From Bradyrhizobium sp. Ghvi (GTDB lineage Bacteria; Pseudomonadota; Alphaproteobacteria; Rhizobiales; Xanthobacteraceae), in contig NZ_FOVU01000009.1 in assembly GCF_900115265.1 (NCBI RefSeq), positions 62,001-126,000 on the forward strand: a stretch of 64,000 bases of DNA. Direction: 5' to 3'. The translations under genes and the position numbers were made by a program. The notes beneath the pieces were generated by a model. That model saw nothing but the letters and a program-made list of their open reading frames with translations. It had not been told where the DNA came from and ran no database searches. Of this stretch, positions 42,858 to 51,162 are shown piece by piece. Numbering within the stretch: the first letter of the stretch is position 1; each line of letters begins with the position of its first letter.

Positions 42858-45548
42858 ATGTCGACCTACCGCCTGAAAAACCTGTTATCGCCACAGTCAG
42901 TAGCACTCGTCGGGGCGAGCCCCCGCCAAGCGTCCGTGGGACGCGCGGTCCTGGAAAACGTTCGCAAGTCCGCCTTCAAAGGGCAGTTCGGCCTGGTGAA
43001 CGCGCGTCATGCCGAAATCGGCGGGATGGCCGCGGTGAGCAGCCTGGCTCAATTGCCCTTCGTACCTGAACTCGTTGTCATTACGGCGCCGGCGGGTCAG
43101 GTTCCCGATATCATCGATCAGGCCGGGCGTCGCGGCTCGGCCGGCGCTCTGATCGTCTCGGCAGGACTCGGTCATGGACCGGAATCGCTCGAGGAAACCG
43201 CCATCGCAACCGCGCGCAAATACGGCATGCGGCTGATCGGTCCCAATTGCCTTGGCATCATGATGCCAAGTGTAAGCCTCAATGCCAGTTTCGCCGCGCA
43301 CATGCCGGGAGCGGGAACCCTCGCGCTGATCTCGCAATCGGGCGCGATCGCGGCCGGCATGGTGGATTGGGCCGCGCAGCGTGGCGTCGGCTTCTCGGGC
43401 ATCGTTACGATCGGCGACCAGATCGACGTCGACATCGCGGACTTGCTCGACTATTTCGCGATGGACCACAAGACGCGTGCCATCCTGCTCTACATCGAGG
43501 CCGTCAAGGACGCGCGCAAGTTCATGTCGGCGGCGCGCGCGGCTGCGCGGGTGAAGCCCGTCGTCGTCGTGAAGTCCGGCCGGCTGGCGCAGGGTGCGAA
43601 GGCTGCCGCCACACATACGGGCGCGCTGGCGGGCGCGGACGCGGTCTATGATGCCGCCTTCCGCCGCGCCGGCGTCCTTCGGGTGTCTGATCTACGTGAG
43701 CTGTTCGATTGTGCCGAGACGCTCGGCCGCATCGGATCGCCGGCGGGAAAGCGCCTGGCAATTCTGACCAATGGTGGCGGCATCGGTGTCCTGGCGATCG
43801 ACCGGCTGGCGGACCTCGGCGGAATCCCCGCTCCCATGACACCGGATACGCGCCAGAAGCTGGACGCAGTGCTGCCACCGACCTGGTCCGGCGCAAATCC
43901 TGTCGACATCGTCGGCGACGCCGACGCCTCGCGTTATGCGGCTGCCCTGGAAGTGCTGCTCGAGGATCCCGGCAATGACGCAGTCCTCGTGCTCAACGTG
44001 CAGACCGCGATCGCTTCGGCCGCCCAGATCGCGACGACCGTGACCGAGCTCGTCGGCAAGTATCGCGAGAAGCACCGCAGCTGGGCCAAGCCGGTGCTGG
44101 CAGCCTGGGTCGGAGCCGATCAGGAGATCATTGCGATGCTGTCCGGCGCCGGCATTCCGAATTACCCAACCGAGGACGACGCGGTGCGTGGCTTCATGCA
44201 TTTGGTCCGGCATCGCGAGGTGGTCGACGAACTGAGCCAGGTTCCGCCGGCGATGCCCGACACCTTCGTGCCGGACGTTGCGGCTGCGAAGCAAATCGTC
44301 GCGACGGCTATCGCCGACGGCCGGAAATGGCTCGAGCCCGTCGAGATCAAGCATCTGCTTGGGTGCTACGACATTGCGATGGTGCCGACCTATGCGGCTA
44401 ATGATGTCGAGCAAGCGGTCGCCTACGCGGAGGAGATATTCGCACAAGGTGCCACCGTCGTGCTCAAGATCCTGTCGCGCGATATCGTGCACAAGTCCGA
44501 TGTCGGCGGGGTCGTGCTCAACCTGATCACGCCGGCTGCGGTGCGCGGGGCCGCTGCCAATATTCTTGCGCGGGCAAAGAAGTTGCGGCCTGAGGCCCGC
44601 ATTGACGGCGTCATCGTGCAAGCGATGGTCGTCAAGGCAAAGGCGCGCGAGCTGATCCTGGGCCTCGCCGACGATCCCACTTTCGGCACGGTGGTCGTGT
44701 TCGGCCGAGGCGGCACGGCGGTGGAGATCATCAACGACAAGGCGCTGGCGCTGCCGCCGCTCGATTTGCAGCTCGCCCGGGATCTGATCGATCGTACCCG
44801 CGTGTCGCGGTTGCTACGTGCCTATCGTGACGTGCCGGCCGTCAAGGAAGACGCTGTCGCCTTGGTTCTGGTCAAGTTGGCGCAAATGGCAACGGACATC
44901 CCCGAAATCCGCGAACTCGATATCAACCCGCTGCTCGCGGACGAAACCGGTGTGACGGCCGTCGATGCGCGCGTCGCGGTGGGGCTGCCGGAACGGAAAT
45001 TCGCAGGCACGGGCCCCGCCAATTTCGCCGTCCGCGCCTATCCGTCACAGTGGGAGCGCCATTTTACCCTCAAAGATGGCTGGCGCATTTCGGTGCGTCC
45101 CCTGCGCCCGGAGGACGAGCCGACCATTCACGAGTTCCTGCGTCACGTCACGGCCCACGATCTCCGCCTGCGCTTCTTTGCGCCGATGAAGGAGTTTACT
45201 CACGAGTTCATCGCCCGGCTCACCCAGCTCGACTATGCGCGCGCCATGGCGTTCATCGCATTCGACGAGAGGAACGAGATGGTCGGCGTGGTACGGATTC
45301 ACTCGGATTCGGTCTACGAGTGTGGTGAATACGCGATCCTGCTGCGATCCGACCTCAAGGGCAGGGGGCTCGGCTGGGCTCTGATGCAGTTGATCATCGA
45401 TTATGCAAAGTCGGAAGGGCTCAAGACCATCTCGGGCGACGTGCTCAAGGAGAACGTCGTGATGCTCGAGATGTGCCGCCAGCTCGGCTTCGACGTGAAG
45501 CCGGACCCGACCGAGCCCGATATTTGCGACGTCCGGCTGAAGCTCTGA
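42858..45548 (+). CDS. acyl-CoA synthetase (NDP-forming)/GNAT fusion, Pat-like
   Basis: The 896-residue protein has an N-terminal CoA-binding domain (VALVGASPRQASVGRAV), two succinyl-CoA-ligase-like domains (SQSGAIAAGMVDWAAQ and THTGALAGADAVYDAA), an ATP-grasp domain (VLKILSRDIVHKSDVGGVVL) and a GNAT acetyltransferase at about 745-896 with RSDLKGRGLGWALMQLIID. Size and order match Pat/YfiQ protein lysine acetyltransferases, which can inactivate acyl-CoA synthetases, as well as bifunctional acetate-CoA ligases. ATG 42858 is preferred; TTG 42834 would add eight residues. Confidence 0.85.
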   Translation: MSTYRLKNLLSPQSVALVGASPRQASVGRAVLENVRKSAFKGQFGLVNARHAEIGGMAAVSSLAQLPFVPELVVITAPAGQVPDIIDQAGRRGSAGALIVSAGLGHGPESLEETAIATARKYGMRLIGPNCLGIMMPSVSLNASFAAHMPGAGTLALISQSGAIAAGMVDWAAQRGVGFSGIVTIGDQIDVDIADLLDYFAMDHKTRAILLYIEAVKDARKFMSAARAAARVKPVVVVKSGRLAQGAKAAATHTGALAGADAVYDAAFRRAGVLRVSDLRELFDCAETLGRIGSPAGKRLAILTNGGGIGVLAIDRLADLGGIPAPMTPDTRQKLDAVLPPTWSGANPVDIVGDADASRYAAALEVLLEDPGNDAVLVLNVQTAIASAAQIATTVTELVGKYREKHRSWAKPVLAAWVGADQEIIAMLSGAGIPNYPTEDDAVRGFMHLVRHREVVDELSQVPPAMPDTFVPDVAAAKQIVATAIADGRKWLEPVEIKHLLGCYDIAMVPTYAANDVEQAVAYAEEIFAQGATVVLKILSRDIVHKSDVGGVVLNLITPAAVRGAAANILARAKKLRPEARIDGVIVQAMVVKAKARELILGLADDPTFGTVVVFGRGGTAVEIINDKALALPPLDLQLARDLIDRTRVSRLLRAYRDVPAVKEDAVALVLVKLAQMATDIPEIRELDINPLLADETGVTAVDARVAVGLPERKFAGTGPANFAVRAYPSQWERHFTLKDGWRISVRPLRPEDEPTIHEFLRHVTAHDLRLRFFAPMKEFTHEFIARLTQLDYARAMAFIAFDERNEMVGVVRIHSDSVYECGEYAILLRSDLKGRGLGWALMQLIIDYAKSEGLKTISGDVLKENVVMLEMCRQLGFDVKPDPTEPDICDVRLKL

Positions 45549-45557
45549 CGCTCGCGA

Positions 45558-46046
45558 CTACGAGCGGACTTCGGACGCGGTGGCTGCGGCCGGCGCTCTG
45601 GCCGGCTTTCGCATGTTCTTGACGATGATGGCGATCAGCGGCACCAGCACAGGAACGATCGTGCCGAGCGGATGATGGACTGCGCCAGTAAATTCGGCCT
45701 GGAAAGCGCGAGCTTCGACTTGAAGTGCCTCGATCGATGTGTCGTGGATTTCATTGGCGAGCTCTATGTCGCGGCCTGACGGCGGACGGCCCGCGATGAT
45801 GAAGAGGAGCGCCGCGATGACAAAATTGATGGCCCCGAGAACGGCCGCTGCAGCGATCGCGCTCCAGATCTGGACCAGCGCGAAATAGGCGGACAGCTCC
45901 AGCATCAGGAGCCCGAATGCGGCGATCAGCGCCGCGAAGGCTCGCAGGCCGAGCCCGATCAGCAGGTGGCGGAGCCTGATATCGGCGATGATCCTGTCCG
46001 TACGCCACAGGGCGCGCAGATGTTTGACTACATTCTCGGTATTCAC
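45558..46046 (-). CDS. holin-superfamily-like (DUF1469-type) membrane protein
   Basis: The 162-residue protein has two long hydrophobic helices at about 30-60 and 65-90 (LLIGLGLRAFAALIAAFG, AAVLGAINFVIAALLFIIAG), a cytoplasmic amphipathic stretch and a third hydrophobic segment near residue 130. It resembles YqjE/phage-holin-like membrane proteins that pair with YqjD/ElaB-type proteins, and its partner is the next gene upstream. The GTG start has GAGGAG eight bases upstream. Confidence 0.72.
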   Translation of the reverse strand: MNTENVVKHLRALWRTDRIIADIRLRHLLIGLGLRAFAALIAAFGLLMLELSAYFALVQIWSAIAAAAVLGAINFVIAALLFIIAGRPPSGRDIELANEIHDTSIEALQVEARAFQAEFTGAVHHPLGTIVPVLVPLIAIIVKNMRKPARAPAAATASEVRS

Positions 46047-46322
46047 CTAGTGTCTCCTCAGCATGAAGCCGACGACTACGCCGAGCGCAAAGGCGGAAGC
46101 GAGTGAGGCCATCGGGCGTTCGGTGATGAGATCGTGCAACTGCTCCTGCTCCTCGTTGACGGTTTCGCCGAGCTCGGCCAGAGCGGCCTTGATCTGATCG
46201 GCGAGCGCTTCGGCACGGTCCCTTGACGTCTCGAACATGTCCTCCCCGGCGGTGCTCAGCAGACGTGTGACGTCGACCTTCAGGGCCTTTAGCTCATCGC
46301 TCATTCTGCCGGTATCGAACAT
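46047..46322 (-). CDS. ElaB/YqjD (DUF883) family membrane-anchored protein
   Basis: The 91-residue protein is a long charged helix with a C-terminal membrane segment (ASLASAFALGVVVGFMLRR), the layout of ElaB/YqjD proteins, which tether ribosomes to the inner membrane in stationary phase in E. coli. GGGAG seven bases before ATG 46322 fixes the start. A FixK box lies 53 bases upstream. It is followed directly by the holin-like gene. Confidence 0.8.
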   Translation of the reverse strand: MFDTGRMSDELKALKVDVTRLLSTAGEDMFETSRDRAEALADQIKAALAELGETVNEEQEQLHDLITERPMASLASAFALGVVVGFMLRRH

Positions 46323-46374
46323 TGGTGGTCTCCCATTGCATGGCGGAAGCCTATGCGAGCGGACCCAATGGCCA

Positions 46375-46388
46375 TTGATTTGCGTCAA
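46375..46388. promoter_or_regulatory. FixK/FNR box 3
   Basis: TTGAT-TTGC-GTCAA lies between the ElaB-like and STAS-MlaE-like genes, 53 and 62 bases from their starts. Confidence 0.75.
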
Positions 46389-46449
46389 TCGGGCCGCTTC
46401 ATGCCGGCCTAGAACATCAATCATCGGGGACCGGTCGTCTCGTGAGGAT

Positions 46450-47592
46450 ATGCGTGTGAATTCGGAACCTCTGCTGCTCGCAGCGCCATCTGGCAATAGG
46501 CTGGAATTGCGACCCGAGGGGCCGTGGATTGCAGCAAATGTAGCGGCGCTCGAAACGCTGTCCCGATCGATCGGACCGGAGCTCTCTCAATCGAGAGCCG
46601 TAACGCTGGACATGTCCGGCATCAGCGCGCTCGATACTCTCGGCGCCTGGGTCTTGGAGAAGCTGTCGCGCCAGGCCGCAGCATCCGGCCGGCCGGCCGA
46701 TATCGTCGGCGTGGCCGATCAGTTCAGTGGTCTGCTGGAGGAGGTGCGGCAGGTCAATCGCTACACGCCGGCACAGGTAGTAGCGCTCAACCCGATTCTG
46801 CTCAGGCTTAACGATCTCGGCAAGGCCACGATCGGTGCCCGCGAAGATGTCACGATCTTTCTGCAAATGCTGGGCGCCTTGTTCATGGCCTTGCTTGGCG
46901 TTCTGCGCCGGCCCCGCTCACTGCGGCTGACGTCGCTGGTCTATCAGCTCAACCGCATCGGGTTCCAGGCGATCCCCATCGTCGTGCTGATCACGTTCCT
47001 GATTGGCGCCATCATTGCCCAGCAGGGCTTTTTCCATTTTCGCAGGTTCGGCGCGGAGTCCTACACCGTCGACATGGTCGGCATTCTCGTCCTGCGTGAG
47101 CTCGGCGTGTTGATCGTTGCCATCATGGTCGCTGGACGTTCTGGAAGCGCCTATACCGCGGAGCTCGGCTCGATGAAGATGCGCGAGGAGATCGATGCGC
47201 TCTCGACCATGGGGCTCGATCCCGTCGACGTTCTGATCCTGCCGCGGGTGGCCGCGCTCGTCATCGCACTGCCAATCCTCACCTTCATCGGATCGATTGC
47301 CGCGCTCTATGGCGGCGGCCTCGTCGCCCAGTTCTACGGTGACATGGGGCCGGCAATCTACGTCGCCCGGCTGCACGAAGCCATCTCGGTCACTCACTTC
47401 GAGGTCGGCATCCTGAAAGCGCCGTTCATGGCGCTAGTGATCGGAATCGTCGCCTGCAGCGAAGGATTGCGGGTGAAGGGCAGCGCGGAGTCGCTCGGCC
47501 GGCAGACGACAACGTCGGTGGTCAAGTCGATCTTCCTGGTGATCGTGCTCGACGGCCTGTTTGCGATCTTCTTCGCCTCGATCGGAATGTGA
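46450..47592 (+). CDS. MlaE-family permease with N-terminal STAS domain
   Basis: The 380-residue protein has a STAS-like domain at 1 to about 110 (VTLDMSGISALDTLGAWVLE) and a MlaE permease domain from about 150 (FLIGAIIAQQG, AGRSGSAYTAELGSMKMREE, SVVKSIFLVIVLDGLFAIFF). With the ATPase and MCE protein that follow it forms a phospholipid-trafficking ABC complex of the inner membrane. ATG 46450 has GAGG only two bases away; GTG 46456 has better spacing and may be the true start. Confidence 0.85.
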   Translation: MRVNSEPLLLAAPSGNRLELRPEGPWIAANVAALETLSRSIGPELSQSRAVTLDMSGISALDTLGAWVLEKLSRQAAASGRPADIVGVADQFSGLLEEVRQVNRYTPAQVVALNPILLRLNDLGKATIGAREDVTIFLQMLGALFMALLGVLRRPRSLRLTSLVYQLNRIGFQAIPIVVLITFLIGAIIAQQGFFHFRRFGAESYTVDMVGILVLRELGVLIVAIMVAGRSGSAYTAELGSMKMREEIDALSTMGLDPVDVLILPRVAALVIALPILTFIGSIAALYGGGLVAQFYGDMGPAIYVARLHEAISVTHFEVGILKAPFMALVIGIVACSEGLRVKGSAESLGRQTTTSVVKSIFLVIVLDGLFAIFFASIGM

Positions 47593-48365
47593 CGATGCCC
47601 GAGCCGCATGCAGAGATTGCGATCGGGGTTCGTGACCTCGTAGTCGGCTTCGGCCGCCAAACCGTGCTCGATCACCTGTCACTCGACGTCCGCCGCGGCG
47701 AAATCCTGGGGCTGGTAGGGGCATCCGGGGGTGGCAAGTCGGTGTTGATGCGCACCATCATCGGCCTGATCCCGCGCCGTAGCGGCACCATCGAGATCAT
47801 GGGGCAGCCGATCAGTGGTACGCATGACCGAAGCACGGCCACGATATGGGGCATCCTGTTTCAGCAGGGCGCACTCTTCTCTTCGTTGACGGTCCGCCAG
47901 AACGTGCAATTCCCACTTCGCGAAAATCTCATGCTGTCGCAGGAGCTGATGGACGAGATCGCGATCGCCAAGCTCGAGATGGTCGGGCTACGTCCGGAGG
48001 ATGGCGACAAATATCCCTCAGAACTGTCCGGTGGCATGACCAAGCGCGTCGCGCTGGCGCGCGCGCTTGCGCTCGATCCTCCGATCCTGTTTCTCGACGA
48101 GCCGACATCCGGCCTGGATCCGATCGCCGCCGGCGATTTCGATGCGCTGATCAGGACGCTGCAAAAGACCCTGGGGCTGACCGTGTTCATGGTCACCCAT
48201 GACCTCGCCAGCCTCACCACTGTCTGCGACCGTGTCGCCGCGCTTGCCGACGGCAAGATCGTCGCGATCGGCCCGATGCGCGAATTGCTGCAATCCGAGC
48301 ATCCCTGGGTGCGCGCCTATTTCCACGGCAAGCGCTCGCAGATGCTGCAACACGAGATGAGATGA
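47589..48365 (+). CDS. MlaF-type ABC transporter ATP-binding protein
   Basis: The 258-residue ATPase has Walker A GASGGGKSVL, Q-loop FQQGALFSSLTV, signature LSGGMTKRVALARA, Walker B ILFLDEPTSGLD and FMVTHDL. It energises lipid movement through the MlaE permease. Its GTG start overlaps the permease stop (GTGA); ATG 47595 is the alternative. The MCE protein gene follows after three bases. Confidence 0.9.
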   Translation: MTMPEPHAEIAIGVRDLVVGFGRQTVLDHLSLDVRRGEILGLVGASGGGKSVLMRTIIGLIPRRSGTIEIMGQPISGTHDRSTATIWGILFQQGALFSSLTVRQNVQFPLRENLMLSQELMDEIAIAKLEMVGLRPEDGDKYPSELSGGMTKRVALARALALDPPILFLDEPTSGLDPIAAGDFDALIRTLQKTLGLTVFMVTHDLASLTTVCDRVAALADGKIVAIGPMRELLQSEHPWVRAYFHGKRSQMLQHEMR

Positions 48366-48368
48366 AAC

Positions 48369-49472
48369 ATGGAAACCCGCGCTCCCTATGTGCTGATCGG
48401 CACCTTCGTGCTGGCTGCGATCCTCGCGGTGTTCGGCTTCGTCTATTGGCTGAATAACACCGGCGGCATCGGACCGCGGACGAGCTATCACGTCCAGTTC
48501 CAGGGACCGGTGCCGGGCCTGCTGGTCGGCGCAGGGGTGCTGTTCAACGGCATCCGGGTCGGCGAAGTGACCCAGCTCGGGCTCGCGCCGGACAATCCGC
48601 GCTTCGTCAATGCCACGATTTCGGTTGCCTCGACGACACCCGTCCGCACCGACACCAAAGTCGGGCTCGAGTTTCAGGGACTGACTGGCGTGCCGGTGGT
48701 GACGCTGGAGGGCGGCATGATCGTCGCCAAATCCGGCGAGCCGCTGACGCTGGTGGCAGAAGCTGGTGCGGGCCAAAGCATGACGCAAGCGGCGCGCGAT
48801 GCCCTGCGGCGTGTCGATACCGTGCTCGAGGACAATTCCGGACCGCTCAGGGACACCATTGCCAATCTCAAGACGTTCTCCGACGGGCTGGCGCGCAACA
48901 CCGGCAAGATTGACGGTATCCTGGCTGGCCTTGAGAAGATGACCGGCGGCGGCACGCCTGCGCAGAAGGTCACCTACGATCTCCGCACGCCGCAGAATCT
49001 CGGATCGGCCGGCAAGACGCTGTCGGCGTCACTGGCGATTCCCGAGCCGACCGCTGTCGCCATGCTCCAGACGCAGCGGATGCTGTTCTCGCCGGTCGGC
49101 GACAGCAATGGCTTCGCCGAATTCCTGTGGGCTGACAGCATTCCAAAGCTGGTGCAGGCGCGGTTGATCGACAGTTTCGAAAATTACGATATCGCGCATG
49201 CTCCGCTACGGACGGCCGATCTGGGGCAGGCCGATTATCAGCTCCTGATCGACATCAGGCGATTTCGCATTGCCACCGACGGCGAGAGCCGGGTCGAAAT
49301 CGGACTGTCCGCGCGGATCGTCGACAAGAATGGCAAGGTGATCGCATCGCGCCTGATCGAGACCAATGAAAAGCTCGACAAGGTCGAGCCGACGGCCGCG
49401 ATCGTGGCGTTCGACGCGGCCTTCGCCCGCGTCGTCAGGGAACTGATCGGTTGGACGGTGCAGGCGGTTTAA
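48369..49472 (+). CDS. MlaD/MCE domain protein fused to ABC auxiliary lipoprotein domain
   Basis: The 367-residue protein has an N-terminal membrane anchor (YVLIGTFVLAAILAVFGFVY), an MCE domain at about 38-115 (LFNGIRVGEVTQLGLAPDN, GLTGVPVVTLEGG), a helical linker, and a C-terminal domain from about 205 like the separate ABC-type transport auxiliary lipoprotein (LWADSIPKLVQARLIDSFEN, DYQLLIDIRRFRI). In many operons these are two genes; here they are one. The auxiliary part has no lipobox because it is internal. Confidence 0.8.
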   Translation: METRAPYVLIGTFVLAAILAVFGFVYWLNNTGGIGPRTSYHVQFQGPVPGLLVGAGVLFNGIRVGEVTQLGLAPDNPRFVNATISVASTTPVRTDTKVGLEFQGLTGVPVVTLEGGMIVAKSGEPLTLVAEAGAGQSMTQAARDALRRVDTVLEDNSGPLRDTIANLKTFSDGLARNTGKIDGILAGLEKMTGGGTPAQKVTYDLRTPQNLGSAGKTLSASLAIPEPTAVAMLQTQRMLFSPVGDSNGFAEFLWADSIPKLVQARLIDSFENYDIAHAPLRTADLGQADYQLLIDIRRFRIATDGESRVEIGLSARIVDKNGKVIASRLIETNEKLDKVEPTAAIVAFDAAFARVVRELIGWTVQAV

Positions 49473-49485
49473 TAGCGCCCACGGG

Positions 49486-49803
49486 CTATTCGAGCGTCTT
49501 GAGGTAGGACAGCAGGTCGTGGATCTGGTCCGGATCGAGCTCGAAGGCAGGCATGTCGGCATGGCCGGTATAGATGCCTTCGGCGAGCGCCTCCTCGAGT
49601 GCATCAATCGGGTAACGTTGGTGCAGGGTTCGGAACGGCGGAGCAATCTTCAGCGGGCTCTCGGAATGACGGTCGATTGCATGGCAGCGCGCGCAATTGG
49701 CCCGCGCATAGGCTTTTCCCCGTTGTTCGGCCGTCGGCGCAGCGAGGGCGGGAGCGATCAAGGACAGCACGATCAAGCCGTAGCGCAGTACGTTTTGCAG
49801 CAT
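49486..49803 (-). CDS. small class I cytochrome c
   Basis: The 105-residue protein has a signal peptide (VLRYGLIVLSLIAPALA), a CARCH heme attachment site and a distal HADMPAFELDPDQIHDLL segment with the axial Met. It is a periplasmic electron carrier of about 9 kDa. The ATG at 49803 starts the signal peptide. It shares a FixK box with the divergent FNR-type regulator, so oxygen limitation should control it. Confidence 0.88.
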   Translation of the reverse strand: MLQNVLRYGLIVLSLIAPALAAPTAEQRGKAYARANCARCHAIDRHSESPLKIAPPFRTLHQRYPIDALEEALAEGIYTGHADMPAFELDPDQIHDLLSYLKTLE

Positions 49804-49859
49804 GGAAATTGGTCCCGTCGAACTCGCAATGCAGAATAGGGTGGGGATGGAGGCCAAAT

Positions 49860-49873
49860 TTGATTTGGGTCAA
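49860..49873. promoter_or_regulatory. FixK/FNR box 4
   Basis: TTGAT-TTGG-GTCAA lies between the cytochrome c and FNR-type regulator genes, 57 bases from the former and 97 from the chosen start of the latter. Confidence 0.75.
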
Positions 49874-49969
49874 TCGGGTTCCGCGCAATGCAGTAAAATG
49901 CACTCCACGCCGCGGACTCTGACGAGTACGGATCCGGGGCGCTTGGATGGGATGAGGGCTTCGGTGACG

Positions 49970-50665
49970 ATGATTGAGCCGAACGGTCATTTTTGCAGCG
50001 ATTGCGCGATCCGCGGCATCGCGGTTTGTGCGTCGCTGGACCTGGCCGAGCTCAGGGAGTTCGAGCACCTCGGGCGCCGCGTTCATTTCGCAACGGGAGA
50101 GACTGTGTTCTCCGAGGAGGACATCACGACCTCGTTCTTCAATCTGCTCGAAGGCGTCATGCGGCTCTACAAGCTGCTGCCCGACGGCCGCCGACAGATC
50201 GTGGGCTTTGCCCTGCCCGGGGATTTCCTGGGGATGAATATGTCCAGCCGCCACAATTTTTCGGCCGATGCGATTGGTGCGGTGACCGCGTGCCAGTTCG
50301 CGAAGGTGCCGTTTGGCCGCTTCATCGAAGATCGGCCGCATCTGCTCCAGCGGATCAATGAGCTGGCAATTCGCGAGTTGAGTCAGGCGCGTGACCACAT
50401 GGTCCTACTCGGCCGCCGCTCGGCGGATGAAAAGGTCGCGACGTTTCTGCTCGGCTGGCGCGAGCGGCTGATTGCGCTCAAGGGATCCTCGAATACCGTC
50501 CCCCTTCCAATGAGCCGGCAGGATATCGCCGACTATCTCGGCCTGACCATCGAGACCGTCAGCCGCACTTTCACCAAGCTGGAACGGCACGGAGCGATCG
50601 AGATAATTCATGGCGGAATCTGCCTGCGCGATCCCGCGCGAGTCGAGGCCTTGGCTGCGGCATGA
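49970..50665 (+). CDS. FNR/FixK-type regulator with four cysteines
   Basis: The 231-residue Crp-family protein has Cys9-x2-Cys12-x7-Cys20 at the N-terminus and Cys108 in the sensor domain, the four-cysteine arrangement for an oxygen-labile [4Fe-4S] cluster as in FNR and FnrN. The helix-turn-helix (SRQDIADYLGLTIETVSRTF) has the E-x2-S-R recognition motif that reads TTGAT half-sites, matching the five boxes in this island. Several in-frame starts exist (ATG 49898, 49952, 49970); the last keeps the cysteine region intact. Confidence 0.87.
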   Translation: MIEPNGHFCSDCAIRGIAVCASLDLAELREFEHLGRRVHFATGETVFSEEDITTSFFNLLEGVMRLYKLLPDGRRQIVGFALPGDFLGMNMSSRHNFSADAIGAVTACQFAKVPFGRFIEDRPHLLQRINELAIRELSQARDHMVLLGRRSADEKVATFLLGWRERLIALKGSSNTVPLPMSRQDIADYLGLTIETVSRTFTKLERHGAIEIIHGGICLRDPARVEALAAA

Positions 50666-50696
50666 AGCCTGACTCTGCCCGAGCGGTGCTTGATTT

Positions 50697-50710
50697 TTGA
50701 TTAGGATCAA
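50697..50710. promoter_or_regulatory. FixK/FNR box 5
   Basis: TTGAT-TAGG-ATCAA is the perfect consensus palindrome, 57 bases before the small membrane protein start. The expected transcription start lies just before its GGGAGGG ribosome-binding site. Confidence 0.8.
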
Positions 50711-50767
50711 TGACGCCGATGATCGGCCGCAAAATAATGCCCGACACGAGAATTTCGGGAGGGCACG

Positions 50768-50893
50768 ATGCCGACGGATGCGCTGCTGGTGACCATTGCT
50801 GTCATGACCATGTTTGTCGTATTCGCCGCAGCGCTGGCTTGGGCGGACCGACAGACCAGCGGATCCCGGCTCGATTCGGATGCGAAGCCTTGA
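50768..50893 (+). CDS. 41-residue single-span membrane protein under FixK box
   Basis: MPTDALLVTIAVMTMFVVFA and 21 more residues form one membrane helix, AWADRQ at its end, and a charged tail. GGGAGGG at 50757-50763 is a strong ribosome-binding site, and a perfect FixK box lies 57 bases upstream, so this is very likely a real oxygen-regulated gene even though it is short. Size and pattern recall small oxidase-associated membrane peptides; the function is unknown. Confidence 0.65.
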   Translation: MPTDALLVTIAVMTMFVVFAAALAWADRQTSGSRLDSDAKP

Positions 50894-51162
50894 ATTTCCT
50901 CAGATAACAGTCGCATCTGGACGCCCCGTCGGGGCCGTCTTCCGCGGTCGCCGCCTCAGTGCCTCTGGCCTCTGAGGGTTGCCAATTCCGCAACTTTGCA
51001 TAGCGCGATTCGCCTTGGCGCAGCCTGCGGATGCGTTTTCGTGGCGTGATTGCGGCATTCCTACGGTGTTTGCTTCAATGTGCGCACGTGCTTTCCGGTT
51101 GAAAAGCTGGGCAACGTTGACTACGCAGGACTCCAGTGCCTCGCAGTCTTAGGAGTCCCGGC

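Noticed and set aside
45549..45566. CGCTCG/CGAGCG inverted repeat between convergent genes as an intrinsic terminator
   Set aside because: No T-run on either side and the minus-strand gene stop lies inside it; too weak to call.
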